64,000 bases of DNA, taken from NCBI GenBank assembly GCA_963677885.1, contig OY782500.1, positions 3,534,001-3,598,000 of the forward strand, in the 5' to 3' direction. Positions within the stretch are counted from its first letter, which is position 1, and each line of letters opens with the position of its first letter. Shown in pieces: positions 8,766-17,403 of this stretch. The notes under the pieces are model-generated. The model worked only from the letters and a program-made list of their open reading frames with translations, ran no database searches and was not told the DNA's origin. Made by a program: the position numbers and the translations under genes. The stretch is from UBA1351 sp963677885. Its GTDB lineage: Bacteria > Bacillota > Clostridia > Lachnospirales > Vallitaleaceae.

Positions 8766-10622
8766 ATGAAAAATAGAATCCTATTGATTGAAGGAATCCC
8801 GGGTTCCGGCAAGACGACGGTATCCGGGAACTTAAAAAAATATTATGAAGAAAAAGGACATAAGGTCAGGCTTTTTAACGAAGGTGAATTACACCCTATC
8901 GACCTGGCTTGGTGTGCCCTTTTTTCTTTGGAAGAATATGACCAGCTCATAAGAGATAACAAGGAACATGAAGATATCATCCGGACAAACAGCCTCTTTG
9001 AAGAGGGCAGGGTTATTGTCGCCTATACCAAACTGGGCTTTTATCCAGGTCAAAACCAAGTCATGGATATTTGTCAGGAAAAGGAAGTTTTTCAGGGGAA
9101 GGTTAGTCTTGAAACCTTTAAAAAGGTCCATTTGGAGCGGTGGAGGGTATTTGCTAAAAGTGCTGAAGAAGATACCCTCTATATTATGGAGTGCATATAC
9201 TTTCAAAATCATATTGTTGAACTTATGGGCCAGTATGATCTGCCGGATGAGGAGATTATCAAATACCTTCTTGAACTTATGGAAACTCTTTTACCCCTTA
9301 ATCCCAAGTTGATTTATCTGACCCAGGATAATATGAGGGATACTATAGACCGGGTGGCTTTGGAGCGGGTTTCTGATGATCACAGCAAGTGGAAGGATTG
9401 GATTGACCTGGTTATTGAGTATATAGATGATATGCCTTTCTCAAAAGCAAGGGGGAATCATGGGCTTGAGGGTGTATATGGATTTTTTGCTCACAGGAAA
9501 ACCCTTGAGCTAAAAACCATGACCATGCTAGCCTATCAATTTCCTTCTATCGATCTTGTAACTGTCAACAATAGTGATTTTGATATGGAGAAAGTTATGG
9601 AGAGTATTGTAAGAACAGAGTTAAAAGATTTGATTGAAGAAAAAAAATTTTCAGGCGTGGTCATGATTAGGAGCAAGGGTGAGATCGTCTTTGAAAGTGC
9701 CACAGGATATGCAGACAGAGCTAATGAAAGACCGATAAGACTGGATACCAAGTTCGGTATTGCCTCAGGAACCAAGTCTTTTACGGCTACCGGTATGATG
9801 AAGTTAATTGAATCAGGTAAGCTGGGATTGGACTCAAAAGCCCTTGACTATATTGATTATGATTATCCTACTTATGATAAGAATGTGACCATTGACCAGC
9901 TCCTATGCCACAGGTCAGGACTGCCGGATTATTTTGACGAGGAAGAAGTTGAGGATTTTGACAACTTTACTGTCGAAAAGTCTTGGAGTCTTATGTTTGA
10001 ACCTAAAGATTACTATGACATATTCCCTCAAAAACCTATGAAGGCGGAACCTGGTAGTGTATTCGTTTATAACAATTCTGGGTATGTTATGTTGGCAGGA
10101 ATCATCGCCAAGGTCTCAGAAAAAAAATACAGTCAATACCTTGAAGAAGAAGTCTTTAAGGCAGCAGGTATGACAGGCAGTGGGTTCTATCCAATGAATC
10201 AACTCCCAGCCAACACGGCATATGGCTATATTGATTATGATGGCGGTTATCGAACCAATATCTTTAATCTTCCTATCGTTGGAGGTGGAGATGGTGGAGC
10301 CTTTACCACCGGCCAAGATGTTTTTGCATTTTGGGATGCTTTTATGGACGGTCAACTGATCTCCAAGTCAGGTGCCAAGTCTATGATACAGCCACTTAGT
10401 CCCCTAGGTGAACCTGAAAAAGGAGAGGCTTATGGCAAGGGTTTTTGGCTAAAGCCTAACCTGGTTATGATGGAAGGCTGCGATGCCGGTGTTTCGTTTC
10501 AGTCCGGATACTACTTAGACAGGGACCTTCAGTATGTTGTCCTCTCCAATACAACTAACGGTGCCTGGGATATCGTCAGGAAAATCCAGGAACTAACTCC
10601 AGAGCAGACTCCCGGTACTTGA
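8766..10622 (+). CDS. P-loop kinase fused to serine beta-lactamase-like domain (618 aa)
   Basis: One uninterrupted frame holding two unrelated enzymes. Residues 1 to about 265 form a P-loop NTPase of the deoxynucleoside/aminoglycoside-type kinase class, with Walker A GIPGSGKT at 10-17. Residues about 275-615 form a class C beta-lactamase/penicillin-binding-protein-like (Pfam Beta-lactamase) domain, with SxxK S334-G-T-K337, a YxN motif Y435-N-N437 and a Gly-rich 'GGGDGGAF' third motif. There is no signal peptide, so the hydrolase would be cytoplasmic, which points to an esterase or peptidase role rather than wall-facing beta-lactamase. The fusion is unusual. A frameshift that joined two genes is possible but the linker is clean. 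Confidence 0.85.
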   Translation: MKNRILLIEGIPGSGKTTVSGNLKKYYEEKGHKVRLFNEGELHPIDLAWCALFSLEEYDQLIRDNKEHEDIIRTNSLFEEGRVIVAYTKLGFYPGQNQVMDICQEKEVFQGKVSLETFKKVHLERWRVFAKSAEEDTLYIMECIYFQNHIVELMGQYDLPDEEIIKYLLELMETLLPLNPKLIYLTQDNMRDTIDRVALERVSDDHSKWKDWIDLVIEYIDDMPFSKARGNHGLEGVYGFFAHRKTLELKTMTMLAYQFPSIDLVTVNNSDFDMEKVMESIVRTELKDLIEEKKFSGVVMIRSKGEIVFESATGYADRANERPIRLDTKFGIASGTKSFTATGMMKLIESGKLGLDSKALDYIDYDYPTYDKNVTIDQLLCHRSGLPDYFDEEEVEDFDNFTVEKSWSLMFEPKDYYDIFPQKPMKAEPGSVFVYNNSGYVMLAGIIAKVSEKKYSQYLEEEVFKAAGMTGSGFYPMNQLPANTAYGYIDYDGGYRTNIFNLPIVGGGDGGAFTTGQDVFAFWDAFMDGQLISKSGAKSMIQPLSPLGEPEKGEAYGKGFWLKPNLVMMEGCDAGVSFQSGYYLDRDLQYVVLSNTTNGAWDIVRKIQELTPEQTPGT

Positions 10623-10659
10623 TTTTATTATATAAAAATTCATTAAATATTATAGGAAA

Positions 10660-10686
10660 GTCGGTGGTCTTGTATCACCGGCTTTT
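10660..10686 (+). terminator. Rho-independent terminator
   Basis: Stem GTCGGTG (10660-10666) pairs with CACCGGC (10676-10682, one G-T pair), followed by TTTT. It closes the GNAT/exporter/kinase-lactamase run. The T-run is short and merges into the next promoter. Confidence 0.55.
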
Positions 10687-10687
10687 G

Positions 10688-10696
10688 TGGTATAAT
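10688..10696 (+). promoter_or_regulatory. Extended -10 promoter for the propeller-GGDEF gene
   Basis: TGGTATAAT is an extended -10 element. It stands 25 nt before the ATG at 10721 and directly after the upstream terminator. No good -35 box is seen, as is common for extended -10 promoters. Confidence 0.55.
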
Positions 10697-10720
10697 GGAA
10701 GAGAGGCTTGGAGGAGAAAT

Positions 10721-13700
10721 ATGAAACATTTGAAGTACATTTTTATTGTCTCGATGATTCTACAGCTGGCGTTCCTGAATGTTACTAACGGAGAAGAACA
10801 AGAATTTGCCCAAGAAGACTATGTTGGGTCTTTTTCTGATGGAGAAAATGAAGGGAATGATAAGTCAGGCAGCGAGACTGATATTGAAAATCTGAGTATT
10901 ATAAAAAAAGACCAGAACCTGCTTTTTGAGCAGATTAATAGGGAGGATGGTTTGGCCAGCCTTTCTGTTTCGGCTGTGACCCAGGACAAATATGGCTTCT
11001 TATGGATTGGTACCCAAGGCGGGCTCCACCGTTATGATGGAGAAAACTTCTATAAATACAGGTACGATCCCCTGCGTAGTGACTGGCTTCCCAACAACCT
11101 TATACAATCTATGTTCTATGATGAAGCAGAACACGCTCTGTGGTTGGGGACTTATGGTGGTATCAGCCGATTTGATATAGCTTCTGAAAGCTTTGAAAAC
11201 TATACTATTGAGTCTCATGGTTTGGCCAATCAAGTTATAGTTACCATCATAAAAAGAGAAGATGACATATGGTTTGGAACCTTAAAAGGCACCTATCGAA
11301 TTAAGGGTAATGACGGGACCTTGGATTATTATCCAATGGACGGCAGAGTAATCCGTTCCATGTATATCAGTGAGGACGGGACTTTTTATATTGGCTCAGC
11401 AAAAGGCCTTTTCATCTATGATGAAGATGAAGATAGGATGATTCAGTCGGACATATTATCGGAAAATGCAGTCATTATGTCCATGGGTGAATATGGAGAT
11501 AATATAGTAGGTTTTGGTACATGGTACCAGGGTTTGATTATGCATGACCTTATAACCGGTGAGCAGGAAATCATCCTACCAGGCGAAGATCATATCTACA
11601 CGACCTATCAAACCAGGGACAAGACTATATGGCTGGCCACATGGGGTGGTGGTCTTTATGCCTATGACCATGACGCCATGTACCATTATTCGGGAGAAGG
11701 AGATGACAGTCGCCTGTCACATCCGGTAGCCTATTCCCTCTTTCAGGACCAGTCGGGTATTTTATGGATTGGCACCAATGGTGGTGGCCTCAATTATGTT
11801 AATCCTAGAACGGACAATTACCTGCTCTATACTTATGAGGCAGATAATGACAGAAGCCTAAGTAAGGGGAAGGTCATCGATATATTTAAGGACAGCAAAG
11901 ACCGGTTTTGGATTTCTGTTGCCAATCAAGGCTTACATGTCGAGTCAAGAGACGGCGGTTTCTACTGGATTTCCAACGAAAGCGGTGACAATGGTATACC
12001 TAGTAATAATGTCCGAGTGGTCAAAGAATTCGAAGATAAGATTCTTCTTGGAACCGACTTAGGGATAGGAAACTATAGCCTGATGGATGAGAAGTTTCAA
12101 CCTTGGAATATACTTCAGAATAAATATATTTATGACATCGAAATAGCATCTGAACATGAAATCTGGATAGGAACCAGGGAAAACGGCCTCTATATTTTTA
12201 ACACAGAAACAAGACGGCTCCTCAACTTTACCAATGATATTAACCTACACCCTATTACCGATAATCAGATTTATGATATCCTGATTGATTCAAGGGGACG
12301 GGCATGGATAGCAACTAACAACGGCCTAAATATGAGGGAAGAAGGTCAAGAAGATTTTCACCACTATTTCAAGGACCTGACCCAAGAGGATTCGCTTCCG
12401 GCCAATCAAATCTTGGCTATCTCAGAAGGAAAGAATGGGGATATTTGGTTGGGGTTTGATGGTGGAGGAATCGCCAGATATGATGAAGATACAGATGGTT
12501 TTAAGGTTTATACAGAAACCAATGGCTTAAGCAACAACACAGTCACAGCTATACTACCTAACCCTAATGGAGAAGTATGGGCTGCAACCCAAGATGGAAT
12601 CAGTATTATCAATCCAGAGGATGATACCATACGTAAGATCGGGTATGTTGATGGGCTGGGTGGCTATGAGTTTAGTGAAGGGTCCTTTGCCGGAGAGGAC
12701 TATATGTACTTTGGAGGAAGTCATGGTGTTAACGCCATTCCTTATGATTATTCCCTCAGTGAAAGCTATGTCCCTAAGATATATATTACAGGTATAGAGG
12801 ATACTATCGATACAGATTTTGGACAGATTAATATCCTGAATGACCAAAGTATTATCTTATCCTATGATCAGAATTTCATTGTCTTCTCCTTTATGGCTTT
12901 GGACTTTGATGGAACCCATGAAAATGATTACTACTATATGCTGGAAGGCTATAATGAGGATTTTGTTAACAATGGTAATAACCGAAGGGTGAGTTTTACC
13001 AAACTTCCGGCTGGTGACTATGTATTTAAAGTTTATTCAAAATCAACCAAGGATGTGAGAAGCGAAATTGCCAGTGTTACTGTCAGTATTTTGCCACCCT
13101 GGTACTTAACCATGAACGCTTTTGTCATGTATGTCTTTTTATTCGGACTTTTCATTTTCTTACTTATTAAACTAAGGGAAAGTGTAGTTGTAGGTAAAAA
13201 GAACAAGGAACTTGCCGTAGTCAACCAGAAACTGGAGACCGCCAATGCTACACTGAAAGATTTGTCGTCGACAGATGGCTTGACAAAGGCCTATAACAGA
13301 AGATATTTTTCCCAGCATCTTCAGGAAATGATTGATTTAGCCAAAAGGAATTCATCGACCTATATCTCGCTTTTGATGATTGACATTGATCTCTTTAAAG
13401 ATATTAATGACAAATACGGTCACGTAACAGGAGACCGCTTACTGATTAAAATCTCAGAATCTATCCAAACCAATTTACCGAGAAGTACGGATATTCTGGC
13501 TAGGTATGGTGGGGACGAATTCGCAGTAATCCTCTATGATACAAAAGTTAATGGAGCCCTTCTCGTTGCACAGAAGATTCGTAGGACAGTAGAAGGGTGT
13601 AAGGTAGAATATAAGACCGATAGCCAGCTTAAAATCGAGCAGGTAGGAACAACATCCAGTATCGGTGTTGTCAGCCTTTTACCAGACAAAGAATCGACAG

Positions 13701-13795
13701 AAGATATGATCATAAATATGGCTGATGAGGCCCTATATCAAGCCAAAAAAAGTGGAAGAAACTGTATTGTTATCTATGATGAACTCATGGACTAA
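10721..13795 (+). CDS. Two-component-type beta-propeller sensor diguanylate cyclase (1024 aa)
   Basis: Membrane sensor that should make c-di-GMP. It has an N-terminal signal peptide (about residues 1-25), then a long extracytoplasmic region built of repeated 'IWIGT.GGL.RYD' blades (regulator-propeller repeats) to about residue 690. A Y_Y_Y-type immunoglobulin-like domain follows (about 700-785), one membrane helix (about 795-818), a short coiled coil and a GGDEF domain with intact GGDEF at 930-934. RSTD five residues before it is a proper inhibitory RxxD site. The frame opens at a TTG at 10619, but the ATG at 10721 has GGAGGAG before it and a signal peptide after it. The esterase follows 12 nt downstream. 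The ligand is unknown; propellers of this type often sense sugars. Confidence 0.92.
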   Translation: MKHLKYIFIVSMILQLAFLNVTNGEEQEFAQEDYVGSFSDGENEGNDKSGSETDIENLSIIKKDQNLLFEQINREDGLASLSVSAVTQDKYGFLWIGTQGGLHRYDGENFYKYRYDPLRSDWLPNNLIQSMFYDEAEHALWLGTYGGISRFDIASESFENYTIESHGLANQVIVTIIKREDDIWFGTLKGTYRIKGNDGTLDYYPMDGRVIRSMYISEDGTFYIGSAKGLFIYDEDEDRMIQSDILSENAVIMSMGEYGDNIVGFGTWYQGLIMHDLITGEQEIILPGEDHIYTTYQTRDKTIWLATWGGGLYAYDHDAMYHYSGEGDDSRLSHPVAYSLFQDQSGILWIGTNGGGLNYVNPRTDNYLLYTYEADNDRSLSKGKVIDIFKDSKDRFWISVANQGLHVESRDGGFYWISNESGDNGIPSNNVRVVKEFEDKILLGTDLGIGNYSLMDEKFQPWNILQNKYIYDIEIASEHEIWIGTRENGLYIFNTETRRLLNFTNDINLHPITDNQIYDILIDSRGRAWIATNNGLNMREEGQEDFHHYFKDLTQEDSLPANQILAISEGKNGDIWLGFDGGGIARYDEDTDGFKVYTETNGLSNNTVTAILPNPNGEVWAATQDGISIINPEDDTIRKIGYVDGLGGYEFSEGSFAGEDYMYFGGSHGVNAIPYDYSLSESYVPKIYITGIEDTIDTDFGQINILNDQSIILSYDQNFIVFSFMALDFDGTHENDYYYMLEGYNEDFVNNGNNRRVSFTKLPAGDYVFKVYSKSTKDVRSEIASVTVSILPPWYLTMNAFVMYVFLFGLFIFLLIKLRESVVVGKKNKELAVVNQKLETANATLKDLSSTDGLTKAYNRRYFSQHLQEMIDLAKRNSSTYISLLMIDIDLFKDINDKYGHVTGDRLLIKISESIQTNLPRSTDILARYGGDEFAVILYDTKVNGALLVAQKIRRTVEGCKVEYKTDSQLKIEQVGTTSSIGVVSLLPDKESTEDMIINMADEALYQAKKSGRNCIVIYDELMD

Positions 13796-13807
13796 GGAGG
13801 TTGTCAC

Positions 13808-14644
13808 ATGTGTAAAATCGAAACTTTCAATGTCATCATTCCCTATACCAAGAAAGAACGGAGAATTTGGGTTTACCTGCCAAGCGGCTATTCTGACTCG
13901 AATCTAGACTATCCTGTTCTATATATGCATGATGGTCAAAATCTTTTTGAACCCTCAACATCCTATTTAGGCGTTATCTGGGATGTACATTCAGCAGTGG
14001 AAAAGGCCATGGTTCATGGAAAAACAAAGGGTGTCATTGTTGTCGGTATTGATAATCCATCCAGCGATAATGAAGAAAATGTAGTCGGTCGCCTTGATGA
14101 ATATTCACCTTGGATCAATTCAGACCTTAAGAATAATCTTCTAGCCAACAGGATAACCAGAGATGTTGGTGGTTACGGAAAAGAGTATGGCAAGTTTATT
14201 GTTGAAATCTTAAAGCCGATGATTGACCATAAATACAGAACCAAGCCTGACCGGGAAAATACAGGAGTGGCAGGTTCCAGTATGGGAGGCCTCATATCTT
14301 TATACCTAGGCCTTGCCTATGAAGATGTTTTCTCCAAAATCGGAGCTTTTTCAACTGCGGTCTGGTTTGCTGAAAAAGAACTGCTTCAAATGATCAAAGA
14401 ACACGGTCCGGATATTCCTATGAAATGGTATTTAGATATTGGAACCAATGAAAGCAGCAACGACACCATCAAAAACTTCAGTGACATCTACGTTAAAGGT
14501 ACAATGGAAGTCTATGAAAATCTACTAGCAGTTGGCGTTAAAGAAGAGAATATAAAATGTGTCGTTGATGAAGGCGGCGTCCATAATGAAGAGGCCTGGG
14601 CGAGACGGTTCCCTGAGGCCTTCGAATGGCTCTTTTGCTCTTAA
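13808..14644 (+). CDS. Alpha/beta-hydrolase, putative esterase of the EsteraseD/IroE type (278 aa)
   Basis: Begins with the family's beta-sandwich-like 'VYLPSGY' and 'YMHDGQNLF' strands. The nucleophile elbow is G156-S-S158-M-G160, and a His near residue 261 ('GGVHNEEAW') is in place to finish the triad. No signal peptide, so cytosolic. The family hydrolyses acyl esters, including siderophore esters and feruloyl or acetyl sugars. The exact substrate here is unknown. AAGGAGG overlaps the end of the diguanylate cyclase, so the two are co-transcribed. Confidence 0.85.
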   Translation: MCKIETFNVIIPYTKKERRIWVYLPSGYSDSNLDYPVLYMHDGQNLFEPSTSYLGVIWDVHSAVEKAMVHGKTKGVIVVGIDNPSSDNEENVVGRLDEYSPWINSDLKNNLLANRITRDVGGYGKEYGKFIVEILKPMIDHKYRTKPDRENTGVAGSSMGGLISLYLGLAYEDVFSKIGAFSTAVWFAEKELLQMIKEHGPDIPMKWYLDIGTNESSNDTIKNFSDIYVKGTMEVYENLLAVGVKEENIKCVVDEGGVHNEEAWARRFPEAFEWLFCS

Positions 14645-14880
14645 CTAATGAGACTATAGTCTGACAACATATTAAATGTCAGAAAGTTGTCATAATTCTT
14701 TAATAGCATTTTCAAAGGGTTTTTATAGAATTTTTATATTTGCTTGTTATAGTATATACATACTTAATTAGTAACTAAATATAATACCCCAAAAGATTTA
14801 GAAACAGTTAAGTTACCCCTCTTGAATAGCTTTTATCAGATTTCGATAGATCCATATTCATCCTCTATAATACTGATTGA
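14645..14880 (+). promoter_or_regulatory. Gene-free stretch with inverted repeat and -10 box
   Basis: There is no gene here. TGACAAC and GTTGTCA form an inverted repeat across about 14661-14691, possibly an operator or a weak end-of-transcript stem for the esterase. A TATAAT at 14866-14871 is followed almost at once by the terminator at 14881. The rest is AT-rich with no readable ORF above noise. Confidence 0.35.
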
Positions 14881-14910
14881 AAAGAGAGCATGCCCAAGAT
14901 GCTCTCTTTT
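14881..14910 (+). terminator. Rho-independent terminator at left edge of island
   Basis: An 11-bp stem, AAAGAGAGCAT / ATGCTCTCTTT, with a 7-nt loop and T-run. It lies only 10 nt after a TATAAT box and closely resembles the unit at 19018-19063. Confidence 0.75.
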
Positions 14911-14967
14911 CTTGTGTTTGCAGATATTTCATGCACGTAATTCTTACTGTGGGTCTAATTTAATCTT

Positions 14968-15219
14968 ATGGAACCTAAAACAAGAGAATTTAAATCATTT
15001 GGTTTGAAAATAAAAATAGATTCGGAAATAAGCTTGTGTGAATATATTGATATGATTTACAATAATAGACGGCAACATAGAATAAGGAAATATGACGACA
15101 AGGGAATCTTATCATATGCATATGTAAATAGAGCGTATACTCAAGGAGTTGTATGGGGAGGAGAGTCAGAAAAAGTACTGTACAAGAACTCGTGCATTCC
15201 TAATCATGAAAAACGTTGA
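14968..15219 (+). CDS. Small unknown ORF, possibly a gene relic (83 aa)
   Basis: An 83-codon ORF with no ribosome binding site before its ATG. The segment 'EYIDMIYNNRRQHR' loosely recalls the end of IS3-family transposase OrfB ('YIxYYNxxRxH'), but the rest does not match well enough to call. It sits at the AT-rich left edge of the island. It may be a transposase remnant or a chance ORF. An overlapping 37-codon ORF (15206-15319) is also present and is not recognisable. Confidence 0.25.
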   Translation: MEPKTREFKSFGLKIKIDSEISLCEYIDMIYNNRRQHRIRKYDDKGILSYAYVNRAYTQGVVWGGESEKVLYKNSCIPNHEKR

Positions 15220-15464
15220 TACAATTTGGAGTAATGCTGTCTCAATGTTGAATAAAAAACTAGAGAAATGCAGAGTTTGCCAGAAGATATTTTGGCACCT
15301 TGGTTATGATTTTCGGTGAAAGTGAAACAGAACAATAGATAAACTCAAAACTGAAATTATTGGATAATGAGAAAGCTGTTGAAATAATAAAATAGATGAA
15401 GGCATAAAAGTTGTAAAAATGTTTATTCATAGTATGCCTCATTAATAATAGGGAGGTATTGTAC

Positions 15465-15920
15465 ATGGAAAATATCACTATTTATAGACTAGAGGAATCA
15501 GGTTGGTCACATGATAGGAATATAAATATTGGAAGTATAGAGGAATTTTATAAGGAAAAAAATTTTGATATACCTCAAAAGATAAGAGATTTTTTACAGC
15601 AATTTGGAATGCTTGAGATAAAATTCGAGAAAAAGACGCAGGTAGTAAAAATTGATGAGGTGATTGAATTTAATCCTATTTCAGCAATAGGCAAAAATTT
15701 TGATGATGATTATTTTAAAGATGTTTTAAGTGAATATGATGTAAAGGATAATGTATATCCAATTGGAATTGCAAATAGAGGAAATCTAATCATTCTCATG
15801 ACAGGAAGCGGCAAATTTTATAGATTTACAGATGGATTTTTATGTAAAGATGGAGATACTGTAGAAGAAATGTTAGACTGTGTAGTAGGTGAATGTAGAG
15901 AGCCGATGTATATAGAATGA
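15465..15920 (+). CDS. SUKH-3-like immunity protein (151 aa)
   Basis: Reads as a SUKH-superfamily (SMI1/KNR4-like, SUKH-3) protein: an N-terminal 'ESGWSHDRNINI' strand, a central 'PQKIRDFLQQFGMLEI' helix, then 'VYPIGIANRGNLIILMTGSGKFYRFTDG', and a final 'VEEMLDCVVGE' helix. The family neutralises polymorphic or contact-dependent toxins in kin cells. No intact toxin gene is present, so this is an orphan immunity gene. The frame opens at TTG 15459, but GGGAGG followed 8 nt later by ATG 15465 decides the start. Base composition is visibly AT-richer than the flanking genes, which fits acquisition. Confidence 0.7.
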   Translation: MENITIYRLEESGWSHDRNINIGSIEEFYKEKNFDIPQKIRDFLQQFGMLEIKFEKKTQVVKIDEVIEFNPISAIGKNFDDDYFKDVLSEYDVKDNVYPIGIANRGNLIILMTGSGKFYRFTDGFLCKDGDTVEEMLDCVVGECREPMYIE

Positions 15921-15941
15921 TAAAATAGTATTTCAAAATGA

Positions 15942-16115
15942 TTTTTTGAAGGGAATTCTCTGGAAACTTTTAGTCAAAGCGCTGTTTTAAATGAACATGG
16001 CTTAGTTACTGTGTTTAGCAAAACAGGTAAAGTAATTACGAATGATGTGTCCGAGAATACTGATCAGTCGATAGAAAACTTTAAAATGTACTACAGTGAA
16101 GGCGGACTACAATGA
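15942..16115 (+). pseudogene. Possible C-terminal fragment of a toxin-like protein
   Basis: A 57-codon open frame without start codon or RBS, reading '...AVLNEHGLVTVFSKTGKV...' and ending 'YYSEGGLQ'. It directly follows the immunity gene. Relics of toxin C-terminal domains commonly lie between immunity genes in polymorphic toxin loci, so this is suggested as one. No toxin family can be named and chance coding is not excluded. Confidence 0.3.
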
Positions 16116-16219
16116 GATGGTATCAACCGATAGAATATCAAAACGAGTAGAAATATAACACGAGATTGAATTATCAAGAAAGTGACTAAAAGTGGAGTCT
16201 AAATAATCGGAGTAGAAAA

Positions 16220-16528
16220 ATGAAATTGATGAGTTTCAAAGATAATAAAAATTTTAAATGGCTTATAAATATTATTTTAATCATTCATGGTGTTTTTGCT
16301 GTGGTAGGACTGATAGAAAGAAATATTATGTCTATTGATCATTATTTAGTATTAATTGTGGGGCTGATTGTATTATTCAGTATTAAAGGACTATTTGATA
16401 ATAAAATTTATTTGTCAAGAGGTAATACAACTGATGTTTCTGATAACGCACATAAGATTTACAACATAATCTTTTTGACGATATCAATAATAGCATACAT
16501 TATACTATGGATAGAAATTTTATTGTAA
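16220..16528 (+). CDS. Small membrane protein, paralogue 1 (102 aa)
   Basis: Three predicted membrane helices (about residues 13-30, 40-58 and 78-100). It shares the pattern 'hIHG...hxGLI', 'S-x-K-G-h-h-D-N-x-h-Y-h-S' and 'NT...S' with the protein at 16915-17235, so the two are paralogues. CGGAG precedes the ATG. The family is unknown to me. Position in an immunity-gene island suggests a membrane immunity or accessory protein. It is AT-rich like its surroundings. Confidence 0.55.
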   Translation: MKLMSFKDNKNFKWLINIILIIHGVFAVVGLIERNIMSIDHYLVLIVGLIVLFSIKGLFDNKIYLSRGNTTDVSDNAHKIYNIIFLTISIIAYIILWIEILL

Positions 16529-16914
16529 TGAACTTTAGCTCATATTAATTATTAATTGATCATGAAGCAATGTACATTAGGTAACTATCACCATTAAGAA
16601 GATACATTGGAGCGGATTGAGTAGTCTGGTTCTTTATCATCTAATGGAGTCGGAAGTAACAGGTCAGTTCAACAAGAAAACACCAAATTAAACGAAGAAT
16701 TCTTTATTGAGTAGATAGTTACGATTGACTGCAAGTGGGAACTTTAAAAGTGAAGATTGGCGAATATGGGCTGAGAGAAGAATAATGAATAGTAACGATG
16801 CTTAGCACCTCAAGACAAACCAAGTTGAAAACGAAGAAGAAGCTGTTTTAGGTTTAATTTCAGTTTATGGCACGATAAATGCAATGAATGATATTAATGA
16901 ACAGGAGATGATAA
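16529..16914 (+). other. AT-rich gap between the paralogues, probable gene remains
   Basis: A 386-nt stretch with no complete gene. Short open pieces occur in the plus strand, for example '...VLGLISVYGTINAMNDINEQE...' ending at the tag near 16945, which overlaps the next gene's start, and 'SGLSSLVLYHLMESE' ending near 16693. These look like broken ends of earlier cassette genes but none is recognisable. Confidence 0.3.
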
Positions 16915-17235
16915 ATGGTGAATTTAGAGGCTATAAGAGAGAGTAGAAAAATTAGAGTAGCTATACATGTGTTGCTTGTAATACATGTAATTGGAGTGAT
17001 TGCTAGTTTGATACCAAGCTCCCCAATTAACAGACAAATATCGTTACCTTTTTTTGTGGGAAGTATTATGTTCCTCTCACTAAAAGGTATTCTTGATAAT
17101 CGTGTATATTTTTCGAAAACCAATACTTCAAGTTTGAGTGAGAGCCAGAGACTTAAAGCTAACGTATTTTGGGTCTGCAGTACGTTTGTAGTGTATTGTA
17201 TAGCGATTGTATATATACTTTTTCAACAATATTAA
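16915..17235 (+). CDS. Small membrane protein, paralogue 2 (106 aa)
   Basis: Three predicted membrane helices with the same spacing as the protein at 16220-16528. Shared features are 'VIHVIGVIASLI', 'SLKGILDNRVYFSKTNTSSLS' against 'SIKGLFDNKIYLSRGNTTDVS', and a C-terminal helix ending the protein. CAGGAG stands 12 nt before the ATG. It is likely a duplicated cassette gene; function unknown. Confidence 0.55.
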   Translation: MVNLEAIRESRKIRVAIHVLLVIHVIGVIASLIPSSPINRQISLPFFVGSIMFLSLKGILDNRVYFSKTNTSSLSESQRLKANVFWVCSTFVVYCIAIVYILFQQY

Positions 17236-17403
17236 CATAAAAATACTACTTTATGGACATTTCCATATAAGTATAGTATAGGAGCTAAGTGATTCTTAAT
17301 ATTAGACTTTAGGATTTTTTAAAATTGATGTACCGTTTGAGTTGATTCTAAAATGATTCTAAAAACTTTAAGAACCACAAAAAGGACCAAATACTCTATG
17401 CAG

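Noticed and set aside
14822..15007. 61-codon plus-strand ORF across the left terminator
   Set aside because: It runs through a strong hairpin-T terminator, has no RBS, and resembles no protein.
15206..15319. 37-codon ORF starting MKNVDTIWSN, faintly like a DnaA N-terminus
   Set aside because: Match is limited to a few residues and the rest does not follow; overlaps another weak ORF.
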